Positions 54,401 through 64,000 of a stretch of 64,000 nucleotides of DNA are shown here, piece after piece (position 1 is the first letter of the stretch; every line of letters begins with the position of its first letter). The stretch is from Marthasterias glacialis (Eukaryota; Echinodermata; Asteroidea; Forcipulatida; Asteriidae). Under the pieces are notes generated by a model, which had not been told where the DNA came from, did not search any database, and saw nothing but the letters and a program-made list of their open reading frames with translations. The stretch lies in the NCBI GenBank assembly GCA_911728455.2, contig OU452238.1, forward strand, positions 11,294,065 to 11,358,064. Reading direction: 5' to 3'. The position numbers were made by a program, and so were the translations under genes.

Positions 54401-57400
54401 CATACCAAGAGTGTCTCTAGCATGAGGATTACGGCCCACCAATGTGATGACACTGCTCTCAGAAAGCATTGTCATCACATTGGTGGGCCGTAATCCTTGT
54501 GCTATCATTACAGCTTTGCGCTGAGCGCTCAAATTGTTAACTGCTCATTTACCCCAAATTATGGGTCCACCCTTGACAATTAGTTCAGTTGATATGGCAT
54601 ACATAACTCCATAATAAATTTTGGTACAAAGGTAATGTGTGCAAATTTCAAAATCACCCCCTCCCCCAACTTTATAACATGAATTTATCAGGCTAGTGTG
54701 CAATAGATATTTCGAATCAATCTTATGTTGTGTAATCCTGGTGTAATGTCTTGTAATTGATTCAGGTGGAGCCAATATAATCCGAGGTGAACAACGCAGC
54801 TTAAAAGCTCTTGTATCTCACTGGTGGAAAACACCAAGCTTCAATCCACTGCAGATGATCACACAAAATAAAGCAGTATGTGCCTTTCATCTGGCATATT
54901 TAGAATCGGAGATAGAGTTGTTACGTAATGCAATGCAAGATATCTTGACAATGTTTAATGAGGGACAGATCAAACCACGTATTGACTCCATCTGGAAGTT
55001 CAGTCAGGTAATTTAGCATGTTTTGCCTTTCTATTCAGTGAAGCTCTAAGACTCCTTTTATTTGACTTCAGTTTACTAATGACAATCATCTTCCTTGAAA
55101 CATGAATGCAAACACTGATCAAACCATTATATTCTGTGCATTGTGAATTACATGAAACTAATTAAAGGACAGAAGGCAAAACAAAGGTCATTTTACAAAT
55201 CAAATAAACAGAGGGGATTTTTACACAATAAAACACAATCAGAATTATTTCTGAATTAAAAATGAAAGCAAACAGTAAAGGAAAGAAACTGAAATCATGG
55301 TGAATGATCCTCTGGTTAATTCAGAACATAAATTTGGATCTCTCGTTTTCTTGGAATACTTGCAGAAACTTGTACAATTTATTGAATTCTTGAGGTTGGA
55401 GTCTACTCCTTGCCCTTTGCATACCTGGCTTGTGTTAGTTTTTGTAATATCTTTATCCTCAATGAAGACATGTTCATATCGGATTTTTGAGAAAACATTA
55501 GGGGACAATCGACTCTATCAACAATCTTCATCTGATTCAGTTTATCTCAGGTTGGCAGAAACATGTGACAAAGTCTAAAAAGGATGTCTTTGTATTTGGC
55601 ATCCTTCTTGTTTATTTTAGTTGTTGGCCTTGTCCAAATGATCTGTGAGACCTCAAATTGGCTTTCACTGTTTTTGTACATTAGTTTCATGGTAAAGTTA
55701 GAATTAAAGCATACAATACCCTCACCCCCAGGGTCAATGTGGAGTTTCAGCCACCTACTTGGGTGGTTACTGGGCCTACACCGTATTTGTAATTTTGTTC
55801 AAGATACTTATCTATACAACCTGCATTAATTTGACACTTCCCTAGCCAATTCCTTAAAGGTAATCAGCATACTTTTCTAACATGTTGAATAGTTCCTGTT
55901 CCCTATAACCCCTTAAAATGGAATTAATATAGAGGGATATTCATTACCTCCAAAGCTGAAGAAAATTCTGGTCTGAAAATACCCCTTGACTTTTTGTATG
56001 CTCCAAAAAGGTCCTTATAAAAAGGAGTACATGTAGTCAGCAAAGTTTGCTTCTGATCATAACATGCACAATAAAGGCTTTCCATGTCACGGTCAGATCT
56101 CGCTGTCTGAAGCTATTTAACATGCACTTTATTTTGCTGATTCCGAGTTCCCAGTTCTCTTCCGGTGTGACATTGGCATCTTTGGCTGGTTTGGGTTTGG
56201 CAATCTTGTTTGGACTGACTGGGTGGTACGTACTCATGAGTTTGACTGGAGTAACAGGCTTGATCAAACTAACTGATCTGTCTATATGGACTAATGAGTT
56301 TGACTGGGCTTGCGAGTTTGGTTGGGCTGACAACGACATTCACTGTGCTGTTAAGATGGGTCAGAATGGCTGGACTGGCTAGTTTTACTCAGCTGGTGAG
56401 TTTGGTTGGGCTGATGACCTCTGTGCTGTTAAGATGGGTCAGAATCACTAGACTGGCTAGTTTCACTCAGCTGGTGAGTTTGGTTGGGCTGATGACCTTC
56501 GCTGTGCTGTTAAGAAGGGTCAGAATGGCTGGACTGGCTAGTTTCATTCAGCTGGTGAGTTTGGTTGGGCTGATGACCTTCGCTGTGTTGTTAGGATTGG
56601 TCAGAATGGCTGGACTGGCTAGTTTCACTCAGCTGGTGAGTTTGGTTGGGCTGATGACCTTCGCTGTGCTGTTAAGAAGGGTCAGAATGGCTGGACTGGC
56701 TAGTTTCACTCAGCTGGTGAGTTTGGTTGGGCTGATGACCTTTGCTGTGTTGTTAGGATTGGTCAGAATGGCTGGACTGGCTAGTTTCACTCAGCTGGTG
56801 AGTTTGGTTGGGCTGATGACCTTCACTGTGATGTTAAGATTGGTCAGAATGGCTGGACTGGCTAGTTTCATTCAGCTGGTGAGTTTGGTTGGGCTGATGA
56901 CCTCTGTGCTGTTAAGATGGGTCAGAATCACTAGACTGGCTAGTTTCACTCAGCTGGTGAGTTTGGTTGGGCTGATGACCTTCGCTGTGTTGTTAGGATT
57001 GGTCAGAATGGCTGGACTGGCTAGTTTCATTCAGCTGGTGAGTTTGGTTGGGCTGATGACCTTCACTGTGCTGTTAAGATGGGTCAGAATGGCTGGACAA
57101 GCTAGTGTCATTCAGCTGGTGAGTTTGGTTGGGCTGATGACCTCTGTGCTGTTAAGATGGGTCAGAATCACTACACTGGCTAGTTTTACTCAGCTGGTGA
57201 GTTTGGTTGGGCTGATGACCTTCGCTGTGTTGTTAGGATTGGTCAGAATGGCTGGACTGGCTAGTTTCACTCAGCTGGTGAGTTTGGTTGGGCTGATGAC
57301 CTTCGCTGTGTTGTTAGGATTGGTCAGAATGGCTGGACTGGCTGGTTTCATTCAGCTGGTGAGTTTGGTTGGGCTGATGACCTTCGCTGTGTTGTTAGGA

Positions 57401-60400
57401 TTGGTCAGAATGGCTGGACTGGCTAGTTTCACTCAGCTGGTGAGTTTGGCTGGGCTGATGACCTTCGCTGTGTTGTTAGGATTGGTCAGAATGGCTGGAC
57501 TGGCTAGTTTCATTCAGCTGGTGAGTGTGGTTGGGCTGATGACCTCTGTGCTGTTAAGATGGGTCAGAATCACTAGACTGGCTAGTTTCACTCAGCTGGT
57601 GAGTTTGGTTGGGCTGATGACCTCTGTGCTGTTAAGATGGGTCAGAATCACTAGACTGGCTAGTTTCACTCAGCTGGTGAGTTTGGTTGGGCTGATGACC
57701 TTCGCTGTGTTGTTAGGATTGGTCAGAATGGCTGGACTGGCTAGTTTCACTCAGCTGGTGAGTGTGGTTGGGCTGATGACCTCTGTGCTGTTAAGATGGG
57801 TCAGAATGGCTGGACTGGCTAGTTTCACTCAGCTGGTGAGTTTGGTTGGGCTGATGACCTCTGTGCTGTTAAGATGGGTCAGAATCACTAGACTGGCTAG
57901 TTTCACTCAGCTGGTGAGTTTGGTTGGGCTGATGACCTTCGCTGTGTTGTTAGGATTGGTCAGAATGGCTGGACTGGCTAGTTTCACTCAGCTGGTGAGT
58001 TTGGTTGGGCTGATGCCCTTCGCTGTGTTGTTAGGATTGGTCAGAATGGCTGGACTGGCTAGTTTCATTCAGCTGGTGAGTTTGGTTGGGCTGATGACCT
58101 CTGTGCTGTTAAGATGGATCAGAATCACTAGACTGGCTAGTTTCACTCAGCTGGTGAGTTTGGTTGGGCTGATGACCTTCGCTGTGTTGTTAGGATTGGT
58201 CAGAATGGCTGGACTGGCTAGTTTCATTCAGCTGGTGAGTTTGGTTGGGCTGATGACCTCTGTGCTGTTAAGATGGATCAGAATCACTAGACTGGCTAGT
58301 TTCACTCAGCTGGTGAGTTTGGTTGGGCTGATGACCTTCGCTGTGTTGTTAGGATTGGTCAGAATGGCTGGACTGGCTAGTGTCATTCAGCTGGTGAGTT
58401 TGGTTGGGCTGATGACCTTCGCTGTGCTGTTAAGATGGGTCAGAATGGCTGGACAAGCTAGTGTCATTCAGCTGGTGAGTTTGGTTGGGCTGATGACCTC
58501 TGTGCTGTTAAGATGGGTCAGAATCACTAGACTGGCTAGTTTCACTCAGCTGGTGAGTTTGGTTGGGCTGATGACCTTTGCTGTGTTGTTAGGATTGGTC
58601 AGAATGGCTGGACTGGCTAGTTTCACTCAGCTGGTGAGTTTGGCTGGGCTGATGCCCTTCGCTGTGTTGTTAGGATTGGTCAGAATCGCTGGACTGGCTA
58701 GTTTCATTCAGCTGGTGAGTTTGGTTGGGCTGATGACCTCTGTGCTGTTAAGATGGGTCAGAATCACTAGACTGGCTAGTTTCACTCAGCTGGTGAGTTT
58801 GGTTGGGCTGATGACCTTCGCTGTGTTGTTAGGATTGGTCAGAATGGCTGGACTGGCTAGTGTCATTCAGCTGGTGAGTTTGGTTGGGCTGATGACCTTC
58901 GCTGTGCTGTTAAGATGGGTCAGAATGGCTGGACAAGCTAGTGTCATTCAGCTGGTGAGTTTGGTTGGGCTGATGACCTCTGTGCTGTTAAGATGGGTCA
59001 GAATCACTAGACTGGCTAGTTTCACTCAGCTGGTGAGTTTGGTTGGGCTGATTACCTTCACTGTGATGTTAAGATTGGTCAGAATGGCTGGACTGGCTAG
59101 TTTCATTCAGCTGGTGAGTTTGGTTGGGCTGATGACCTTCGCTGTGTTGTTAGGATTGGTCAGAATGGCTGGACTGGCTAGTTTCATTCAGCTGGTGAGT
59201 TTGGTTGGGCTGATGACCTCTGTGCTGTGTTAAGATGGGTCAGAATCACTAGACTGGCTAGTTTCACTCAGCTGGTGAGTTTGGTTGGGCTGATGACCTT
59301 TGCTGTGTTGTTAGGATTGGTCAGAATGGCTGGACTGGCTAGTTTCACTCAGCTGGTGAGTTTGGTTGGGCTGATGACCTTCGCTGTGTTGTTAGGATTG
59401 GTCAGAATGGCTGGACTGGCTAGTTTCATTCAGCTGGTGAGTTTGGTTGGGCTGATGACCTCTGTGCTGTTAAGATGGGTCAGAATCACTAGACTGGCTA
59501 GTTTCACTCAGCTGGTGAGTTTGGTTGGGCTGATGACCTTCACTGTGATGTTAAGAAGGGTCAGAATGGCTGGACTTGCTAGTTTTACTCAGCTGGTGAG
59601 TTTGGTTGGGCTGATGACTTCTGTGCTGTTAAGATGGGTCAGAATCACTAGACTGGCTAGTTTCACTCAGCTGGTGAGTTTGGTTGGGCTGATGACCTTC
59701 GCTGTGTTGTTAGGATTGGTCAGAATGGCTGGACTGGCTAGTGTCATTCAGCTGGTGAGTTTGGTTGGGCTGATGACCTTCGCTGTGCTGTTAAGATGGG
59801 TCAGAATGGCTGGACAAGCTAGTGTCATTCAGCTGGTGAGTTTGGTTGGGCTGATGACCTCTGTGCTAATAAGATGGATCAGAATCACTAGACTGGCTAG
59901 TTTCACTCAGCTGGTGAGTTTGGTTGGGCTGATGACCTTTGCTGTGTTGTTAGGATTGGTCAGAATGGCTGGACTGGCTAGTTTCACTCAGCTGGTGAGT
60001 TTGGTTGGGCTGATGACCTTCGCTGTGTTGTTAGGATTGGTCAGAATGGCTGGACTGGCTAGTTTCACTCAGCTGGTGAGTTTGGTTGGGCTGATGACCT
60101 TCGCTGTGTTGTTAGGATTGGTCAGAATGGCTGGACTGGCTAGTTTCATTCAGCTGGTGAGTTTGGTTGGGCTGATGACTTCTGTGCTGTTAAGATGGGT
60201 CAGAATGGCTGGACAGGCTAGTGTCATTCAGCTGGTGGGTTTGGTTGGGCTGATGACCTTCACTGTGCTGTTAAGATGGGTCAGAATGGCTGGACTGGCT
60301 GGTTTCATTCAGCTGGTGAGTTTGGTTGGGCTGATGACCTTCGCTGTGTTGTTAGGATTGGTCAGAATGGCTGGACTGGCTAGTTTCACTCAGCTGGTGA

Positions 60401-61916
60401 GTTAGGCTGGGCTGATGCCCTTCGCTGTGTTGTTAGGATTGGTCAGAATGGCTGGACTGGCTAGTTTCACTCAGCTGGTGAGTTTGGTTGGGCTGATGAC
60501 CTCTGTGCTGTGTTAAGATGGGTCAGAATGGCTGGACTGGCTAGTTTCACTCAGCTGGTGAGTTTGGCTGGGCTGATGCCCTTCGCTGTGTTGTTAGGAT
60601 TGGTCAGAATGGCTGGACTGGCTAGTTTCACTAAGCTGACATGGCTGATGAGTTTGGCTTGATTGGCTAATGATGACCCTTTTTGCTATTAGGATCCATG
60701 GTCAGAATGGCTGGACGGGCTTTAAAATTAATTGTTCTGTTGAGAGCAATGAAAATATAAAAATAACAACCGAAAACCCTAACAATGAGCATGCAATTCC
60801 TGTGCCATTGAATGCTATCTTATTTATTAATGTAGCATTACTGTCAAACATTGACTCCTTCACATCTGAACATCTGAGCATTTTAAAATCTACTTCCTTG
60901 GTCCATAAAAGTATTTGTTGGTATTCTATTCACTTTAAACATACCAATCAATCTTTGATGTCAATGGTTGCTAGATTACAAGATTTAGCACATCATGTAT
61001 GCAACATTCTAAATAATAGATCTGGAGATATAAGCTATGATGGCACAATTGCACTCTGCCCTAATGATGTCACTTTTGTAAACACTCATGTGTCAGACAA
61101 ACTTTCTACCACTGACACAATCACTGCATACTACTGCATGTACTGTACTACCTACTACCACCATTGATCTTCACAATAGAGATCAGTGGCTACTACTGCG
61201 GTCTGGCGTGCTATGGCATGCCATCAGTAGCACAGTACAAGTGAGTGAACATAAAACATAGACGATCAATGGCTTTGGGGAAAACAAAACTCCCTGTGTA
61301 TGAAGCTTGTTGGATTATCTTGAGTCACTGTTACAAGTCCAGTAAAATCAGTGTTTAGTCATAACTATGTTATTTTTGCTCTGAAAACCACCCACAAAAC
61401 TGACAACGAACAACAATCGGACAAGATATTGGTACACAGTGTAAAATTACCCCTGATTTGAATATGGAGGTCAATAAATATCTTTTAGAAGTAATGGTAT
61501 TGTCTAGTACATCATGTACAAAGCTTTCATCAGTATGTGCTTTTGAACAAAACTTATTTATTGACATTTGATAATGATAAATGGACCTAGTTTTATGGCC
61601 AGAATGGTTCAACTTGTACTTTGTTCCTTTCAGTATGGTTTGTGTGGCAGGCAATGTGGCTGGTAGTGAAAAACAGACAAATGTTAGACCAGCTTTGGAT
61701 GAAAGTTTTAAACTTACCCAAATGTTTGCATTTTTCACATACCTGTGCTGTCATATCTAAAACATTCAGAATAAATATTGAAAAAAATTATGAATTATCA
61801 GATAACAAATGTTATTTCCTAAACTCCAGGTTGGTGCTGCAATGCAACATATACAAGAGCGCAAGAATGTTGGTAAAGTGATCTTAACATGGGATAAAAC
61901 AACAGCGGAACGATAG
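45431..61916 (+). CDS. VAT1: Synaptic vesicle membrane protein VAT-1 homologue (7 exons)
   Basis: Zinc-free MDR/quinone-oxidoreductase family protein; vertebrate VAT1 is found on vesicles and outer mitochondrial membranes and binds mitofusin and phosphatidylserine. Exons: 45431-45577, 46844-47005, 48174-48381, 49609-49779, 53190-53279, 54766-55007, 61830-61916; all GT-AG and in phase, 368 codons plus TAG. Human VAT1 is about 393, the difference lying in its longer N-terminus. Residues 1-18 are Thr/Glu-rich. The GroES-like domain follows (LSYGGYDNFNVVEKP, then ACGINFADVHARIGVY, GMEGAGVVIETGDGV). The nucleotide-binding Rossmann glycine motif is AAGGVG at 171-176, then TVFGTASAHKHD, NGVSHPIDYHTKDYV and DIVLDPLSGADTTKGYSLLKP. 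The C-terminus is GAAMQHIQERKNVGKVIL. The start Met follows TCATTAG, a possible acceptor, so a non-coding first exon is possible. Intron 6 is 6.8 kb and holds the largest tandem array in the window. Confidence 0.95.
48478..48555 (+). repeat. tRNA-derived SINE-like sequence
   Basis: GGGCCAGTTAGCTCAGCTGG, with an A-box at 48486-48497, continues TAGAGCACC as in a tRNA D-arm. About 43 bases on comes GAGGGTTAACAGGCTCGAAA, a B-box split by a short insertion. It is not a functional tRNA. It lies in VAT1 intron 3. Confidence 0.5.
48830..49010 (-). repeat. Dispersed repeat D, short copy
   Basis: It shares GGCCTGATTGC, CAAGGGCACCAAGGC (twice) and GGAGGCCATTGCC with the repeat at 40541-41015, mostly in inverse order. 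It lies in VAT1 intron 3. Confidence 0.4.
49130..49288. repeat. Foldback hairpin element, about 70-bp arms
   Basis: The arms run from TCACCCAAAAATTTAATATT to CTATGAGACTC, and from GAGTCTCACACAGTGGGAAT to AAATTTAATTTTGGGGTGA, separated by a 14-base loop at 49210-49223. It lies in VAT1 intron 3. Confidence 0.65.
49963..50062 (+). repeat. Duplicate of the sequence preceding VAT1 exon 4
   Basis: About 100 bp here (TTGTGGGCCTGTGTGATAGC, CATTGGAGTAGGTTTT, GAGTACCATTGTGCTTGT) match 49510-49605, the sequence ending at the exon 4 acceptor. The copy carries GGTTCTGAGG in place of the acceptor and no exon. It lies in intron 4 and runs directly into a repeat C copy. Confidence 0.55.
50088..50210 (+). 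repeat. Dispersed repeat C copy
   Basis: ATTTGGTTTTCGGTAACACC, then GTGAGAACTTGTCCGT and TTATTCTACTACTGTGGAGT align with 39849-39975 over the whole length. It lies in VAT1 intron 4. Confidence 0.6.
50405..51036. mobile_element. Foldback element flanked by ATCCGTTCGAAC-type arrays
   Basis: The centre, 50514-50772, is a foldback: GGCTGCATGCATGTGTATGA, ATCCACCC, then GTTGTTCTGATGATGACC and TTGGTAAGTTTATCAAT are inversely repeated, ending TATGCAGCGCCC. On each side is an array of a unit of about 20 bp such as GGATTACTAATTCGTTCGAA (50405-50510 and 50775-50990). A second GTGGGTGGATCATAGGC end, with GCGCCC, closes it at about 51036. No transposase is seen. Confidence 0.6.
52840..52975 (-). repeat. 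Dispersed repeat C, inverted copy
   Basis: ATCTACTGTATATAGCAAAG, TATAATCACATGGTGTTACC and GCAAACCAAATAAACATTGA are the inverse of the 39849-39975 and 50088-50210 copies. Its extension, TACCTCACCATGCAATGCCT, matches the sequence just before the 50088 copy. It lies in VAT1 intron 4. Confidence 0.65.
54426..54496. repeat. Hairpin with 32-bp stem and 7-base loop
   Basis: 54426-54457 (GGATTACGGCCCACCAATGT, GATGACACTGCT) pairs with 54465-54496 with one mismatch around the loop CTCAGAA. Outside, TAGCATGA and TTGTGCTA extend the stem imperfectly by about ten bases. The size and loop resemble a microRNA precursor, but a small MITE is equally possible. It lies in VAT1 intron 5, and a transcript of either strand would fold. 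Confidence 0.6.
55008..56159. other. Start of VAT1 intron 6, nothing recognised
   Basis: AT-rich unique DNA. Frames at 55245-55508 (-), 55297-55578 (+) and 55584-55829 (+) overlap or abut and show no family resemblance. No repeat is recognised until the degenerate edge of the tandem array at about 56160. Confidence 0.3.
56160..60640. repeat. 78/81-bp tandem array, VAT1 intron 6
   Basis: About 55 tandem units, with degenerate units at the left (56160-56340) and right (60590-60720) edges. Two main forms: an 81-bp form containing GATGACCTTCGCTGTGTTG, TTAGGATTGGTCAGAATGGC, and a 78-bp form containing GATGACCTCTGTGCTGTTAA, GATGGGTCAGAATCACTAGA. Both end CAGCTGGTGAGTTTGGTTGG. Mixed forms exist and the order of forms repeats over several units. 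Each unit holds GGTGAGT, a good splice-donor core, and the 81-bp form also has CTGAT and TTGTTAG|G, like a branch point and acceptor 21 bases apart. Confidence 0.95.
56294..59233 (+). other. 979-codon open frame inside the tandem array
   Basis: The frame is open because every unit is 78 or 81 bp and lacks a stop in this phase. It would encode repeated hydrophobic segments such as LASFTQLVSLVGLMTFAVLL, each with Arg residues between. A two-base insertion at about 59225 (CTGTGTTAAG for CTGTTAAG) ends it, and a second 392-codon frame (59227-60405) continues in the same unit phase. There is no start context, upstream exon or family match, and the codons follow the DNA repeat exactly. It is probably not a gene. 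Confidence 0.15.
60670..61167 (+). other. 165-codon open frame of unknown nature
   Basis: The first 20 codons are a degenerate array unit. The remainder has mixed, protein-like composition, with ...ARLQDLAHHVCNILNN followed by RSGDISYDGTIAL. That part resembles the KDLNNIL...[13 protein letters not shown] reading of repeat B near 3040-3130, so it may be a diverged mobile-element frame. It lies in VAT1 intron 6, sense to VAT1. It has no recognised domain. Confidence 0.25.
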
Positions 61917-64000
61917 GCTTTGTATACTCTCTCAATATCTGCATATTCAAACAAAAACAAAAGTTGGCACCAGCCGGTGTTTACAATGACTTGATGACAC
62001 AATTTTGTAATGAATGCAATGGTTCTAAGACCACAGAGAAATTGTTTTAACCCAGTAAACCTGATGCCATCATCACAATTGAATCTTGGTTGTGCCATTT
62101 TGGAACTCATTGTCACTGTGTTTTATAATAATGTAGAGCGCATTTTTAGGCCATGCGGCTTTTACAGGCTTACCATAGTTTTTGTAAGATTCTCTGTGTC
62201 ACTCAAACATAATACAGTTCCAAACTCCTTTTATTGCAATTCTACGGGTATAGTTACAGTACTGGGCCGGGTTTGAAACCTATGCAGAAAGTACAATATC
62301 TAAATGTAAACCTTAATCAAACTTGAATGAATACTTTAATCAAACTTCCCCTTTAAGCAAATCTCCCTTTATGAAATCATTTTAGTAAAATCCTTGTGAA
62401 CTTACGATGAGGTAGGCCTAAATGCAGTATCAATCAAACTTACTATCATTTATAGTATATCTATTCTACCATATCTTAGATTAAACTCAATACATCCCAA
62501 TAATGTTTATCATGCAACTTTAATATAAAGAAAAAGTCAACTTACACTGTTTTGCGTCTGATTTAAAGACAATAATCACGGGAATCTTATGTATTGGATT
62601 TGTCTGACTCGCTATTTTTTTTGGATAAAACAATGTACATGTGGCAAAGTCTAGTATCTAGTCTAAATGAACTGCATGAATCAAGTATTTGGAACCAGAT
62701 TACTTGAACTTGATTAAGATCACCTGTGACCTCTGAGGTCAGTATACAGGATTACTGTGCTTTATATAAACAATTGTGAAAGTCAGATTTCTTAATTTTA
62801 CAGTTTTTACGAGCAATTTGACTCTCAAAAGGCTTTTTCATACACACTATCAACCCCTACCCTCGCAGGTACCCATTTATATCCATGGGTGAAGAAAAGC
62901 AACTATCGTAAAGCATCTTGCTCAAGGACACAAGTGTCATGATCGGGATTCCATTTTTGAAGACTGTTTTCCAATTAACCTTTTTGACATTTTACCAACC
63001 GTGAAAGTGGAGATCTTAAATCCTGCAAATTTGTTGGTATTTTTCTCAAAGTAAAGTTGATTAATGAGTAATTAAGTGCGTTGTGTGCAAACCAGAGCGT
63101 AAATGAAATTGGCTGTTCATGAAAACTAAACAAGGCAGGGCATTCGATTTTGGCGTCATGTCAGCGCTATGTACAATGTAAACCATGGCAAATCGAAGAT
63201 TGGCTGTTTGTGAAAACTCAAAAGTGTAATAAAGATTGGCTATTATTTGAAAATGTTGACGTGAAAGATAACCTCCAGAATGTGTAAAAACAGATTTGCC
63301 AAAATGTACGATCTTTTAATGAGTTGGCTTTTTGAGAAAATGTTTATGAAATAAGAGATTCATGATAAACAGGTACATGTAGGATATGCATAGCCAAGAG
63401 TAATGGAGAACTTGGAGTAAAATATTAGTATTGTATTTTTTAAAGAATATTTCAAGTCATTTCAAGATAAACGAGAAGAACATTACATATTGAAGTCTCA
63501 ATGCTTAACACACCTAGGCACACAAATATACATAACTCTTCTTGCAGCTGTTGACGTTGGACACAAGATGGTATGTTTTCCTAATGGATGCTTTGCCACA
63601 GTCATTTCATACAAGTTGTAAATCTCCGGAGTTTGATGTTAACTATTATTAATACATTACATTGTAGGGTCTGCTCTGTTCAGCAATAATCTTGTGTACC
63701 ATTTGTATGTTGTCCGTGCCACTTCCAATTTATGTATTTGTTACTTACATTAATATATTTAAATAATTGAAACAATGCAATACTCAAATTGTTGGCTCAG
63801 GACTATAAGGTCCTGATGCAGTTTATAGATTTCATCAAATTGCTTTTGAATATTTTGGAGCTCCTGGTAAATGAAGTTAATTCATCAAGAGTGGTCTCCA
63901 CAGTAATTGTTTGGCAAAAAGAAACAATAATTTTTCTGAGAAAAACATTTGTTTGTGGATTTTGATTTATTTTTATCAAATTTATATGCATTTATCATTT
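61917..64000. other. VAT1 3' flank, no further gene recognised
   Basis: AT-rich. A possible VAT1 poly(A) signal AATAAA lies at 63228-63233, distant from the stop. Around 62040-62110 the phrase AATCTTGGTTGTGCCATTTT recurs from 21725-21745 and marks an old dispersed repeat. TTGGCTGTTTGTGAAAAC-like motifs recur three or four times at 63105-63340, recalling the motif in CS intron 1. GCATCTTGCTCAAGGACACA near 62930 resembles a common marine-invertebrate repeat. No exon is recognised up to the window end. Confidence 0.35.

Noticed and set aside
55245-55829. Extra exons or a nested gene early in VAT1 intron 6
   Set aside because: The frames are open on both strands, have no recognisable family, and VAT1 exons 6 and 7 join in phase without them.
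56294-59233. Treating the 979-codon frame as a giant multi-pass membrane protein gene
   Set aside because: It exists because the tandem units are 78 or 81 bp and stop-free in one phase. It lies wholly inside VAT1 intron 6 and has no upstream exon, start context or family match.

Overview
The window is eukaryotic nuclear DNA. Every protein-coding gene is split by GT-AG introns, most of them 0.3 to 6.8 kb long, intergenic DNA is AT-rich, and inverted-repeat (foldback/MITE) elements, minisatellites and relic retroelements are frequent. The protein sequences are animal-like, and the ACATGT-rich background and repeat types suggest a marine invertebrate, perhaps an ambulacrarian deuterostome (hemichordate or echinoderm). 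That taxonomic call is an inference; a mollusc or annelid cannot be excluded.

Four complete genes were rebuilt exon by exon from conserved protein sequence and splice sites. (1) Mitochondrial citrate synthase CS, + strand, 1385-16442, 10 coding exons, 466 codons. (2) Mitochondrial 10-kDa chaperonin HSPE1, - strand, 25209-22021, 4 coding exons, 102 codons, with an initiator exon that codes only for Met. (3) Mitochondrial 60-kDa chaperonin HSPD1, + strand, 32032-41705, 10 coding exons, 587 codons. (4) VAT1, a zinc-free MDR-family synaptic-vesicle/mitofusin-binding protein, + strand, 45431-61916, 7 coding exons, 368 codons. All four products act in or at mitochondria. HSPE1 and HSPD1 are divergent, as in many animals. 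TATA boxes at 28304-28311 (-) and 28676-28681 (+) suggest a shared promoter about 0.4 kb wide, with long 5'UTR introns on both sides.

Layout: 1-1384 unrecognised flank; 1.4-16.4 kb CS with repeats in introns 1, 3, 4, 5 and 9; 16.4-22.0 kb convergent intergenic DNA with a LINE relic and foldback elements; 22.0-25.2 kb HSPE1 with a 1.9-kb 16-bp minisatellite in intron 3; 25.3-32.0 kb divergent control region crowded with MITEs and near-perfect palindromes; 32.0-41.7 kb HSPD1; 41.7-45.4 kb flank with a foldback element; 45.4-61.9 kb VAT1, whose intron 6 carries a ~4.4-kb array of 78/81-bp units; 61.9-64.0 kb unrecognised flank.

I see no operon, CRISPR array, rRNA or phage system. The most unusual structure is the VAT1 intron-6 array. 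Its unit lengths are multiples of three, which leaves a 979-codon frame open, and each unit carries a splice-donor-like site plus branch- and acceptor-like sequence. The four genes each carry at least one intronic tandem array, and several foldback elements share an architecture of inverted terminal arrays of short motifs.
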